The position numbers and the translations under genes were made by a program. Below the pieces are notes generated by a model. That model did no database searches. It saw only the letters and a program-made list of their open reading frames with translations, and was not told the origin of the DNA. Positions 13,201-23,244 of a stretch of DNA of 64,000 bases are shown piece by piece. The stretch comes from Cryptomeria japonica (taxonomy: Eukaryota > Streptophyta > Pinopsida > Cupressales > Cupressaceae): NCBI RefSeq assembly GCF_030272615.1, contig NC_081408.1:404867389-404931388 (forward strand). The letters run 5' to 3'. Numbering within the stretch: position 1 is the first letter of the stretch; the number at the start of each line of letters is the position of its first letter.

Positions 13201-16200
13201 TCTCTTATCCTGATGATGAATCATGGAGTGTGATTCGAAACGTTGATGCAAAAACTTCTACTACACAGCTGAATCCAGAAGCATATATGAATTTAGCATG
13301 GACTGTGGAAATCTTCTCTCTCTAAATGATAATTCTTATCAAATATGAATATAATTAAACTTTTCTTTGTTGACATCTATTTGATTACTTTAACATGCTT
13401 GTTTTATTTTTAAGCATTTTAGCATTTAACATCCTTTAAAGATATCCTTTGAATGATTTTTTTCTAAACTTTTAATATATAATTGCTGTCTACATTGTTT
13501 TTTGAAAATGGTGTTCCAGTACTCATCCCTGTCTATTGTACTTGTACTCATACTTGTCCCTTGGTAACTGTGGTTCAAAATGCACTACAACGTTCCCAGA
13601 GGTTCTGAAACTGATTCGATGGTGTCAAAAGACTCCTAGTTAACCCCAACAACAAAGATTAATCTCCAAAGACACGAGCCAAGAGAAAAAAGACAGTTGA
13701 CTTAATTTTGGATGTGGAATACAACTTGGAAGACACATGAAGTAGTTTTTAGGTGTCAGAAGTTAGAAATTTAGGGAGAAATGAAGTAGTTCAAGCCTCT
13801 TCGTGAAACTGCCAATTTCAGACAGGTGGCATTTCGTACTCGTTAAATAGATATTTCATATTAACCACTTTCATTTCAAATAACTAATTCATATTATTTC
13901 AAATGAATCTATTTGATTTTCTTTAATTTTGTTATCAATTAAACAATTAATTAAATTGCACAATTGATTATATGCTGGTGACCATCTATCTCTTTGGTTA
14001 CAGCTCAGGAATTATATTCGCAGAATTGAAAAATACTCGCTAAATAGATATTTCATATTAACCACTTTCATTTCAAATAACTAATTCATATTTATTTCAA
14101 ATGAATCTATTTGGTTTTCTTTAATTTTGTTATCAATTAAACAATTTATTAAATTGCACAATAGATTAGATGCTGGTGACCATCTATCTCTTTGGTTACA
14201 GCTCAGGAATTATATTCGCAGAATTTCAAAATACATTCGATTTTTCTCCACTGTTAAAGCTTGGGAATTATATTCACAATTTTGAACATAAATATAGTTT
14301 AGATGGTCATCTACTTATCTTTGCTTAAAGCTGATAAATTATATTTCCAAATTTACAGAAGGTAACAATGGGTACATGGCTGTTTACAAATGTTTATATA
14401 CAGCCCAGGAATTATGTTCCCACCTATATAAAATAAATAAACGAGTCGTTATCTCTTTTGTGATGAGCTGTATGGAGCCAAACTCGTGACATTGTATTGT
14501 TGCCGTATCAGTTACCAATTTCAAACTCTGATGATGCTATCGTATTTTATTGAAATTTTTGAATCCCAGTTTACTAACTTCATATTGCAACAGATGCATT
14601 CCCAAGTTAACAAGATCTCTTCGCGATCCATGTGAGCTTGTTAGGCGGCAGACATTCATACTCCTTGCAAGGTTATTACAGGTATGCTATTGTGCAGGAA
14701 AAACATTGTACAGCTTCCCAATTAAGTAAGAAAGAAAACAATGCAATCTTGGTGAGAACCATTATAAACCTTTGAGTTGCATTGATTTAGTGGAAAAAGA
14801 CCCTAATAATCAGATTCATGCTTTTAACTCTTCTGCCATTTTGTACATGTTTTCAGTTTGTAATGTGTGTTGTTACAGAGGGATTATGTCAAGTGGAAGG
14901 GGGTCCTTTTTTATCGGTTCCTCTTGGCTCTTGTTGACGAATCTGAAAAGATCCGACGGTTGGCAGATTATCTATTTGGGAGCATTTTGAAAAGTGAGAA
15001 TTTTATAATAAGAACAGTGGGAAATTGTAACTTTTCTCTAGCGAATGTTTGATTGCTTAAAAGTGTCTGCAGTTACTTATGGATAAATCTGTACTGCAGC
15101 AAAGGCACCACTTCTAGCATATAACAGTTTTGTTGAGACTATCTTTATATTGAATGATTGTCATGCACACGCTGGTCACAGTGAGACATTTCAGACCTCA
15201 GAGAGTGATCGCCGTTTGTTTTCTTTAAGGTGATCTAAGGCGGCTTATTAAAACAGAACACTATATGGAACATGTGATAAAAATGCTTTACTGTAAGATA
15301 TTTAGTGATTAGCTGAAGTTCACATAGTTTCTTTTTATTTGCAGAGGTAGCAATGAATCAGTATCCTCAGAACGCATGCACATTTATGTTTCCTTACTAA
15401 AACAGATGGCACCTGAGCATCTATTGGCAACTTCAGCAAAACTCTGCGCAGAAATTCTTGCTGCTGCAGCTGATGGTTTGCTTAATCTTGACGATAATGC
15501 TGCACAGTGTGTACTTCAGGTATGCTTATGAGGTTTGGAACTATATTGCACTGTTGTTTGCCGCTTTGTCACTACTGGATTTTCTGTGCTGAAAATCGTT
15601 GATATCAGGATGCACTACAAATACTAGCATGCAAAGAGATGCGCATTCAAGCTAATCGATTAGGTGGAGGGGCTGAAAATATGGAGCTGGAAGAAGAAAG
15701 TGGAGCAGCAGCTTTTGCTGCAGCCAAAGGGCGAGTTGTTACACAGATAGCGAAGAAAAATTTAATACAGAATGCCATTCCAATCTTTATAGAGCTCAAG
15801 AGGTATGCGATAAGTAATATTTTATTCTTACGCCTTTAACTTTCTTGCTATAAACAACCACAACCATCAATTTACGTTTGGAGATTTGATTTTCAGGTTG
15901 CTTGAGAGCAAGAATAGTTCTTTGATAGGCTGCTTGATGGATTGCTTACGCATGATATTAAAAGAGTACAAGAATGAAATAGATGAAATACTCGTCGCAG
16001 ACAAGCAGCTTCAGAAAGAACTCCTATATGATATTCAAAAGTATGAATCCACGAAAACCAAATCCCAAGTGCCAGCAGCAGTGTCAACTGTGCAAGATTC
16101 TGTGCCCCATAATGTGCAGAGCGTACCAAATAACAGCGTCCAGAGGACTAACAGTGCGGATTCAAAATTGCCTCCCAAGGCTCCTGCATCTGTCACGGCT

Positions 16201-16365
16201 TGCAATGGAAATGGCAAAGGAAAAGAAAATATTGACGTCCATGGTGCTACTGTAGGCAAGGCATCTGCAATGAAGAGGAAAACATTTCTTTCTCCAGGAA
16301 TGGAAAAATCTTCAACAGGCCGAGTCAAATGGTTGGATCAGGCTTCTGGGCCTGGGCCTAATTAA
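3183..16365 (+). CDS. CAP-D3: Condensin-2 complex subunit D3 (CAP-D3), 3' ten exons
   Basis: Ten exons, all with GT-AG introns and consistent phases: 3183-4267, 6696-7451, 7543-8058, 8204-8295, 14594-14681, 14879-14993, 15100-15229, 15345-15519, 15609-15802 and 15897-16365. Joined, they encode about 1205 residues. Stretches such as ALTRYLSVKAPEK, DNETSIQEEC, VDAHVKAL, KMPEHLLA-type QMAPEHLLA and ILACKE are what I know from plant CAP-D3. The protein is a HEAT-repeat scaffold of condensin II, which binds chromosomes and helps compact and organise them in nucleus and mitosis. The first exon starts inside a codon, so N-terminal exons (a few hundred residues) lie left of the window. The reading frame stops at 16363-16365, earlier than the conserved tail (see 16367-16564). 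Intron sizes range from 89 bp to 6.3 kb. The identification is secure; exact splice sites are by inspection. Confidence 0.93.
4268..6695 (+). other. CAP-D3: CAP-D3 intron without recognisable content
   Basis: This 2428-bp intron has GTACAA and GCATAG ends. I see T-rich AT-biased DNA with no repeat, RNA gene or coding frame I can identify. A 108-codon frame at 4678-5004 on the minus strand has no recognisable motif. Confidence 0.7.
6696..7451 (+). CDS. CAP-D3: CAP-D3 exon (HEAT region, DNETSIQEEC block)
   Basis: The exon begins after TTTGCATAG with VFRKFPVDRVISEWL and ends at PRE before GTAAAA. It is 252 codons in phase 0 at both ends. DNETSIQEEC, LFPQGVLSLL, WIAPPGTWLLLSEVS and DRVFLLQTISNV align with plant CAP-D3 without gaps in the key motifs. 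The 2.4-kb intron before it (4268-6695) shows no recognisable gene. Confidence 0.9.
7543..8058 (+). CDS. CAP-D3: CAP-D3 exon (central region)
   Basis: It starts with VDAHVKALITLCKR directly after a GTACAG acceptor and ends with SCIPLFLQ before GTAGTG. It is 172 codons, phase 0. It contains a basic linker, SKTRSRMKKKG, and the block QAWVTLGKICLADDKLAK, which is strongly conserved in plant CAP-D3. The intron to the next exon is only 145 bp. Confidence 0.9.
8204..8295 (+). CDS. CAP-D3: CAP-D3 small exon, start of Cnd1 domain
   Basis: It encodes ELEITDSPAIRNNIMVAM and SDFCVRYTALVDG, the first part of the condensin Cnd1 domain (a conserved HEAT block). It ends with a split codon before GTGAGA. 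The next exon is 6.3 kb away, so this junction spans the largest intron of the visible gene. Confidence 0.88.
8690..9330 (-). pseudogene. PPR-protein pseudogene inside the CAP-D3 intron
   Basis: On the minus strand, fragments in shifting frames read ALVNIYAK-stop-GSIYGACKLF, then SMTFANILPA, then MIDMYTKCGSI, EVFDKMPQMNMVFKNAMI. These are the repeating signatures of plant PLS-type pentatricopeptide proteins (MYAKCG, VFDKMP-N-V-WNAMI), which bind organellar RNA when functional. There are several stops and frameshifts and no intact start, so this is a dead fragment of roughly 6 repeats. It lies antisense to the host gene. Exact ends are unclear. Confidence 0.7.
9998..11067. mobile_element. Solo-1: solo LTR with TSD ATTAG
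   Basis: The element runs from TGTAATATCCCC to GGGACATTACA, which are imperfect inverted termini with TG...CA ends. It is flanked by ATTAG at 9993-9997 and ATTAG at 11068-11072, an exact 5-bp target duplication. The 1070-bp body has no coding frame. A full element reduced to one LTR by recombination explains this. Orientation cannot be decided from the termini alone. Confidence 0.85.
11068..13200 (+). other. CAP-D3 intron segment with short duplications
   Basis: There is no gene. A 29-bp unit (GATATAAGGTGTCTTGGTGA and following) is tandemly repeated at about 11131-11190. A ~37-bp unit starting AAGGAATGATTTTGTTACTA occurs at about 11790 and 11860. The rest is unremarkable AT-rich sequence. 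Confidence 0.6.
13209..13320 (+). ncRNA. Hammerhead-like motif, possible Penelope-like element remnant
   Basis: CTGATGA at 13210-13216 is followed by an unpaired T, a perfect 6-bp stem (GAATCA, 7-nt loop, TGATTC) and GAAAC at 13237-13241. This is the order of the hammerhead ribozyme core, C box, stem II and GAAA. I could not find convincing stems I and III or a defined cleavage site, and the extra T before stem II is not canonical. Hammerhead motifs are known from Penelope-like elements, and such elements are known in conifers. No RT or GIY-YIG domain is visible here, so this would be a terminal fragment only. Confidence 0.35.
13838..14232. repeat. Two-copy tandem duplication, ~197-bp unit
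   Basis: Copy 1 (13838-14034) and copy 2 (14035-14232) both start ACTCG(T/C)TAAATAGATATTTC and both end in CAGGAATTATATTCGCAGAA and a few more bases. They differ at about ten positions by eye. The closing motif (CAGGAATTATATTC) recurs in degenerate form three more times up to 14420, so the array may once have been longer. It lies in the last kilobase of the long CAP-D3 intron. Confidence 0.85.
14594..14993 (+). CDS. CAP-D3: CAP-D3 exons completing the Cnd1 domain (14594-14681 and 14879-14993)
   Basis: The first exon encodes CIPKLTRSLRDPCELVRRQT and then FILLARLLQ. The second starts at RDYVKWKGVLF and contains LVDESEKIRRLADYLFGSIL. Together with the previous small exon they complete the Cnd1 HEAT block. 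The 197-bp intron between them has GTATGC and TTACAG ends. Phases match (2 to 0, then 1). Confidence 0.9.
15100..16365 (+). CDS. CAP-D3: CAP-D3 terminal exons (C-terminal region)
   Basis: Four exons (15100-15229, 15345-15519, 15609-15802, 15897-16365) separated by introns of 89-115 bp. They encode KAPLLAYNSFVETI, ERMHIYVSLLKQMAPEHLL, LAAAADGLL, QDALQILACKEMRI, AAAKGRVVTQIAKKNLIQN, PIFIELKRLLESKNSSL and EYKNEIDEILVADKQLQKEL. The last exon then becomes a poorly conserved Ser/Asn/Lys-rich tail and stops after SGPGPN. The compact introns contrast sharply with the repeat-filled intron before exon 14594. Confidence 0.9.
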
Positions 16366-16366
16366 G

Positions 16367-16564
16367 GGATGCCTTAAATATGTTGAAGTCAAAGAATGGA
16401 GCTGTGCTTCCCCTAATATAATTCCCGTATCAATAAGGCAGAAGATTGCTTCTGCATTGGCAGATATTGCTGCTGCCCAAAATGTTAGAAGTGTGTTTCA
16501 GGAAGTTGCTGACATTATTTCCTCTCTGCTTCGCTCTTCTCCATATCTGAATCAACACCATTAA
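16367..16564 (+). pseudogene. CAP-D3: Conserved CAP-D3 C-terminal tail in the +1 frame after the stop
   Basis: Directly after the annotated stop, the next frame reads GCLKYVEVKEW and then SALADIAAAQNVRSVFQEV before a TAA at 16562-16564. This resembles the conserved A-A-A-K/Q-x-x-RSV-L/F-x-EV tail of plant CAP-D3. This frame is already open upstream of the stop, back to at least 16322. A one-base indel between about 16300 and 16363, or a sequencing error, would explain it. I found no plausible intron that would switch frames here. The tail is therefore either lost or separated by a real frameshift. Confidence 0.6.
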
Positions 16565-17955
16565 TTCCCACTAACATGAAAGCCAGGGTTAATTCTGTAC
16601 AGAACTCTGCAGGCTTGGCTAGTCTCACAAATTCTGAAGAACACGAATGTTTGCAACCAAGACAAAGGAGGCAAACATTTAGTGACACTGATAACTAGAC
16701 AACTGGCATCTAGCACGATATCCTGTCCATATTGTATCATGTTTCTAACTAGAATTGCAAATACCTCATGTGCTGATACAGATTTAAGAATATTTATCTT
16801 CAATCGCCCAGTCTAATATAAGCACGAAGAGAGAAATACATGTCAAGTATTCCTTGACTGCTTTTCCATCTGACAAGAATGACGCAATTGTGTTATAGGG
16901 AGCACGATTCATAATTGTTCTTTCTACATGAAACAGGCAGATTATATTACTTGCTGGAAACTCTTGTCAACTATGTTGAAACTCAAAATTAAACTGCTTA
17001 ATATGATTTGTTAAAACGATAAATTTCAGATCTTCACAAAATTAAAGGATTTTAGCAAAAATTAGGTCACCATAAATGTGCACGCTTAACAGGATAATTT
17101 AGTATTAAGCTGAGTACAAAAACAAAAAACCTGGTTTGAAACAACAGTTCTGACTCACAAGTTAAAAGGCAATCACTCGGCAAAAAGCTGTTTCCAACTT
17201 GAAGTTAGCCCTAGCATATCGAGTGGAGCCAAGCTGCTTGTGTTTTTCATTTGTTGAATGACAATGAAATTGCCAACCAGGATATTAGGAGATGGATATA
17301 ACACAAAATAGGCATGTTGCCTCATACGAACCTTAACAATTGTTATTAGTTTTGTTATAGGCACCATAATAATGTATTCATTGCATTTATATTAAATTTT
17401 TTGAGCAACAATTTTATACTGTAATTTTTTTTTTAAAATAATTTAAAAAATGTTAATCTATCTATTCATGTTGGAAATAGTCATTTCAAAAATTAAATTA
17501 TTATTATTATTATTATTATTATTTTTTAATTTTGTAGGTCAATTAATGACTTTAATAACAAAATATTTTATACATCTTCATAACTTTATAGTGTCTCCTT
17601 GGTTTGACAGGTTAGTTTGGCCTGTTCGACCTTGTTCTTTTGGGGTTTGCACCCTTGCTTGTTTTTTTAAATTTTTGATAGTTTTTGGCTTTGTAAAGGG
17701 TAAGCGCCCTAGTTAACGTTGCTTTTTTAATCAAAAACATTATAGTGTCTCCTTGAATGATATTTGTGATGTCATTCATATCAATCCAATTAAATATATA
17801 ATTTTAAAAAAGTTAAAATACTTACCTACTTTATGTATTGTGTTTGCAACAATTATCATATTTTTTTTTACAATTGATTATATTTAATGTTTTGATTATT
17901 TTTTAATATTTTGTTATTTTTTATGTATCTGTGTTTGTCTTTAAAAAAAAATAAA
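16565..17955. other. Intergenic DNA downstream of CAP-D3
   Basis: I find no gene here. A (TTA)n microsatellite sits at about 17498-17522. The 3' UTR and polyadenylation region of CAP-D3 should lie in the first few hundred bases; no single poly(A) signal stands out. The remainder is AT-rich. Confidence 0.6.
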
Positions 17956-19014
17956 AAAAAGTACTGCCATAAGGGAGCAGTTCCTATTTTATTAACAACA
18001 AAAATGATTACAAAGATAATAAGGGATTATTGATAAATATATCCAATCCCCTTCCCAATTTCTATTAGCCTACTAACTAACTTCATATATGCCTCAAAAT
18101 CTTTCAAACAATATTTCTTGCCTACTCCATTCTTATTGAGTTTCTAGCCTTTTGTCATTTTGGTCTTTTTATTCTTAGCACTCAGGTCGAATCTCCAAAG
18201 TCTCCAAAGCAAGTTTTAACATTCACTGCATTCTCCTCTTTCACCAATTGATCCACAATGCTAAATGCACTCAAAGCATACCCCTAAATCTGAACCATAG
18301 GGGAGAACATATTTTTTATACACTTCACCATTGTGAATGTGTCCATTTGCCCAAAAGTCTAGACCCAGAATCTCTATTACCGTCATCTTCTCCTTGTCTT
18401 CCCTCTTCTAGAACAGTCTTTCGATTTGTTCCTCTGGAGTTTCTTGAAACTCTCCTCCCTTGAACCACATATACATTTGACCCTAAAGGAAATCGCCATT
18501 GATCAGCTGTAATATGCGAGCACCTTCGATTCTCCAGCTTGTGCATTTTCCATTATGATCAACATTTGACTTTATAGCTTGAGACAATTCTCAACCTCGC
18601 TATTTTGAAGAGAGATCTAATTGAGAAAGCAAATCCCTAAACTGGATCCTATGGATCCGCTTAGGAAATCTTAACTGCCTTCTTAGTATATTTACAATCC
18701 GTCGTTTTCCTCACTTTTTCTTTGATCATTCAAATCTTGTGTCCTCCCCGTGCAGTTTTGCCTTACTATCATGATTTGTTTTACAATGTTCTCTTTTTCT
18801 AGAGAATAATCTTTTTCAAGGCTCGCCCCAATTCTACCTATGAATAGGATTGATGGATAATATCATAGAGATGACCAACAATTCTCTTCCCTATGATCTA
18901 TCCTCTTGAAATTGAGGCTACAAGAGTAGCAGATATGAACCATGCCAATCCTCCTTTTGTCATTACTGGATATTCAAAATAGTTACATCTTGTTTTAGGA
19001 GCCATTTTTGTTGA

Positions 19015-20297
19015 TCATGGGTTGCCTTTTAACATTACGACCCCCATTTCCAATCTCACATGGGATATCATTTTAACCAATACCAGCAAGTTCATGAATG
19101 TGACCCGACTCTTTATCTTTTGCAATGATTTCACCAAGCTCTGTCTATTCTGAAATGTCATTGATAATATCCCTTCTCTCCTAATGCTAATATTTGCAAC
19201 CTTGTTTGCCTCACAGAACACATGTCTACTTTTATAATTCTTGATGCTTGCAAGTCTAGTCTTTATGATCCTAATCCATCTATTCAATTTTCAATTTGAT
19301 GTTTCACCTTTGATCACAACATTGATAATTACATGAGAATCACCCTCTATATCTAGGTCTTGAATCTCCCTCACATTGTAGAAAGCCGTGCCTCTTTCCA
19401 AAGCTTCAATTTCAGCCTCATTATTGGTAGCTGATCCAATTAGACTAAATATGATATTTTGACAAATCCCATCACTATTCCTGATTATACACCCAATCCT
19501 GACATTACCTAGATTGCCTTTAGATGCGCCATCAAAATTCAACTTAAGTCTTCCTATATCAGGTTTATCCATTTTGCATCAATTCTAGTAGAATTCTGTT
19601 AGATGAAGTTACCTTGCGGGGGTTTGAGACTATTCCATCTTTTTTGTATATCTTCATCCCATTTACTTAAAAAAGCTGATTCTCTTGGATTTAACTTTTT
19701 TGTTCACAACTTCGCAAATGCCTTCCTCTATTTTTTTAATTACCTGTTCAACGTGTAAAACTTTATTATTGAACACTCTTTTGTTTCTTTCCTTTTACAG
19801 ATGCCAAATGATCATCAAAGGTGCAACCAACCATATATCTCCCCATAAGGATCTCTTACCAATTACTAGCCATCCATTAATATAGTCAATTTTTTTTCAT
19901 TCCTTGCACTATACCACCCACACCCAGAGAGAAGCCTATCCTAACATTTCGATGCAAATGAGCACCACATGAAGAGATGGTTATGAGATTCCTCATTAGC
20001 TAAACAAAGAGTACACATGCTTGGTCCCGTGACTCCATACTACTTCAATCTGTCTCTTGTTAGCGCTCTTCCATGTAGTGTCGTCCAAAGGAAGGCCCTT
20101 GTTCTCAGAGCCACAGTGTTGTTCCAATAGAATTTTGTTGGCCACTCTTTTTGAAGTGCTATCCTTCTTTGAGCTGCGTATCCCAGTTTGGCGATGTATG
20201 CCCCAGACTTCCTTGCACACCAAATCACCTCGTCTTTTGCATTAGCTACTATAATTTTCTCTTCCTTAGAATATCTACATAAATTGGTTTTGTCCAT
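19015..20297 (-). pseudogene. LINE-1 zf-RVT and RNase H domains
   Basis: The zinc-binding reverse transcriptase tail (zf-RVT) is at 20040-20297 (VIWCARKSGAYIAKLGY, TRAFLWTTLHGRALT). RNase H follows at 19291-19572 (LNFDGASKGN, NNEAEIEALERG, IEGDSHVI). A stop then precedes a second piece at 19015-19287 (NYKSRHVFCEANKVAN). In the last motif the usual Asp is replaced (KVAN for KVAD). Confidence 0.8.
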
Positions 20298-20643
20298 GCA
20301 GGAATATTCAGGTTCTCAGTTGGTATCCATTTCATCCTATCTTCCAAGGTACCTACATCCATAATGTAATCACTGACTAATTCTCCATTGTTCCCAATTG
20401 CTTTTGCAACCCACTCTTTGTCTTCATAGGAATTGATAATAGCATCTTCACCATTCCATGAATCTGTCTAGAATTTTGCTTTTTTACCATTCCCAATTTT
20501 GCAAGTAATATGATTGGTTATTAAATGTCAACATTCCCAAATGAATTTCCACACAACTGATCCTCTGATGAATTGGCCAATGTGAGAATTCGCTCCGGAT
20601 CTTCATTATCTAGGGGTTTATATCTCATAATTCTCCACCATGT

Positions 20644-22041
20644 TTAATTACGTTCCTTATAAATTTTCCAAACTAATTTTGCCCCAAGGGACAAATTTTG
20701 GAGCTCCATATGTCTTAATTCTACACTCCCCTCATCCTTTGAGCGACATGTTGTATCCCAGCTAATAAGAGGAATATGTTTGGCCTCCTTGGCTCCTTCC
20801 CAGAGGAACCTCTTCATGAAACTTTCAAGAGTTGAGAGAACTCTTCTAGGTAGTTTGAAGCAAGACATTGCATATATTGGTAAGGTTGAGAGGGCTGTTC
20901 TAGTCATCATAGTCCTTCCAGCTTGGGAGAGCCATTTACTTGTCCATGCTGCCATTTTACTGTTACACTTATAAATGATTTCTCCCCAGTATTCTGATTT
21001 TGATATCTCTGCAAACATTGGGACACCATGGTATTTTACCAGAAGGTTGGCAATTGTGTATCCCATTATACTAGCATCTTTTGAATCACTTTTTTGGTAT
21101 TGAAGAAGTATAACTCTGATTTGTCTATATTTACTTCTTGTCTTGAAGCCAAGGCATAAGATTTCAATGTATTTTCAATCACTTTTGCTTCTCCAACATC
21201 AACTCTTCAAAACAGAATTGTATCATCTGCAAATTGTGAATGGGTAATTGGTTCCATTCTATCATCTATAGTTATTCCTTTCCAATTTTTTAGAGTTCTC
21301 AAGTTTCTTATTTGCCTTCCCAATACTTCATCCATTATAACAAATAAGGAGGGGGATATGGGATTCCCCTACCTTAGCTTATTGAATGCCTTAAAGAAGC
21401 CATATAATGATCCATTTACAAGAATCAAAAAGCTCACAGAGGAAATACATGTCTGTATTATCTTTATCCATCTATTATCAAATCCAATTTTTTCTAAGAC
21501 TGCAATAAAAAAATTCCATTGTACCTTATCATGTGCTTTGCTAATGTCGAGCTTTATTGCCATTCCTTTCATCTTCTGTGTGTTGATTGAATTAATTATC
21601 TTAGAAAGCAGAATGATGCTATCCTTAATTTCCCTTCCTAGCGTGAACCTATTATGATCACTTGATATAATCTTACCTAGGATCTTCTTAAGATGATTGG
21701 CTATGGATTTGAACACTATTTTATATAGTGTTGCATAGTGAAATAGGCCAGTAATCACTCATTTCCTTACATTCACCTTTCTTTGGGATCAAAACCAACA
21801 TTGTATTATTGATTTCCCATACAAATCTTTTGTTCTTTCTCACATCTTCTACAACTCTGTGAGTGTCTTTACACATAAAACTCCAACATTGTTGATAAAA
21901 CTTGGCAGGGAATCCATCCGGCCTAGGTGTTTTGTTGGGGTGTAGTTGGAAGGTGGCCGCCTTCACTTCGTCCTCTGTAAATGGATCTAGAAGCATACAT
22001 TTATCTTCCTCTGTTATTAATTTAGGAATATTGGAGAGCAA
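20644..22041 (-). pseudogene. LINE-1 reverse transcriptase domain
   Basis: Fragments in three frames give RPDGFPAKFYQQCW, VLIPKKG, SISKAHDKVQW-like LDISKAHDKVQW, and FADDTILF near 21,215-21,235, which is the catalytic FADD box. The thumb region with KYHGVPMF, LSQAGRTMMTR and FLWEGAKEAK follows at 20644-21066. At least three frameshifts or stops separate these blocks, so the enzyme cannot be made. Confidence 0.85.
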
Positions 22042-22494
22042 TTCTCCATACTCGTTACTCTACTGTGCAAAGTTCCCCAAGATATCTCTAAAATGATTAA
22101 CCGCAATCGAGTTTTGTCATAGAAACAAATACCTTCTACATCCCAAACATTCTCTATTCTGTTTGCCGCCTTTCTTGCTTTGACAGAGGCATGAAAATAT
22201 TTGGTGTTAGCGTCACCTTCTTTGATCCATCTTTCTCTTGCTTTGTCTCTCTAGAAAATTCCCTCTCTAGATAATAGTTCAAACAACCTTTCTTTCAGAG
22301 TTTTCTCTCTCAAATAATCTTCGTTATACATCCCATTTTGAATGATTTTTTCATTCAAGACTTCCAATTTTGCTTCCACATTGCTTTTTTTTCAAAAAAT
22401 ATTTTCGAGTATTTCATTATTCCAAACTCTTAGTTTATTTTTTATGTATTGTAGTCTTTTAATAAAACAGAGGCTGACAGTTCCCTTGGCGTAT

Positions 22495-23232
22495 TTATCT
22501 TCGTTCCACCATTCCTTCAGAAGATTGATCAAATTCTTCCCACCACCACATGCTTTGAAATTTAAGATAACCTCTGCAAGCTTTAGGGGAAAATCCAAAG
22601 TCCAACCGAATAGGAAAGTGATCTGAGATTGAGATTGGGAAAATAGAGGAAGAAACAAAGACATCCTCCCCAATCCATCCAGGCCCATAAAAGAATTGAT
22701 CAAGCCTTTCAACGATATTGGTAAATCCAATACGACAATTGGTCCAAGTATAGCTGTCATTTTTGGGGATAGAGTCAATAGCCCCAATATCTTCAATGAA
22801 TCCCTTGAAATCTAGTATCACTTTATTAACTTTATTTAAACCCTCACTTTTCTTTGACAGGTCCAATATAGCATTGAAATCTCCTCCAATTATAAATTTA
22901 CCATGAGCAATTTTGCAAACTTGGTGCCGAAGTTCCTCCCATAGAGCAACCTTGTCCTTAGTATGTGTAGGCCCATATATATTGAAAAGATAAAAAGTAA
23001 TATTATATTCTCTTCCATGGATAAAGTATCTAGCCCAACCCCAACTAGATTCAATTGCATCCACATTAACTGTATTAGGGTTCCATAAGATCCCAAGATC
23101 ACCTGATTGGCCTCGAGCATCCACAAAACTGCCATCCCATTTATAGTAGAATTTTTAAAACTTTAGTTCCTCTTTTGCATTAATTTTGGTCTCTTGTAAC
23201 ATAACCACATCTACACTAACTTTCTCTAATTG
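22495..23232 (-). pseudogene. LINE-1 endonuclease domain
   Basis: The minus strand reads VVMLQETK, then after one stop GDLGILWNP, FNIYGPT, IIGGDFNAI, SYTWTN and ISDHFPI. These are the exonuclease-endonuclease-phosphatase motifs that nick target DNA. GGDFNAI and SDH carry the expected Asp, Asn and His. The longest intact piece is 22495-23124. The frame then shifts into 22392-22796, marking the first break. Confidence 0.85.
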
Positions 23233-23244
23233 CATTAATTTTGG

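Larger units (their letters stand above)
17960..23232 (-). mobile_element. LINE-1: 5'-truncated L1-like non-LTR retrotransposon
   Basis: Read from right to left there is an APE-type endonuclease, reverse transcriptase, zf-RVT and RNase H, the order of plant L1-like ORF2. All are broken by frameshifts and stops. The right end starts inside the endonuclease (SVDVVMLQETK at about 23,200), so ORF1 and the 5' end are absent, as expected from incomplete reverse transcription. The left (3') end is placed near 17960 only because coding-like and LINE-like sequence fades there. I found no clear target duplication. Confidence 0.85.

Noticed and set aside
17450-17716. 88-codon Leu-rich ORF downstream of CAP-D3
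   Set aside because: It arises from a TTA microsatellite and AT-rich DNA; no homology or start context supports a gene.
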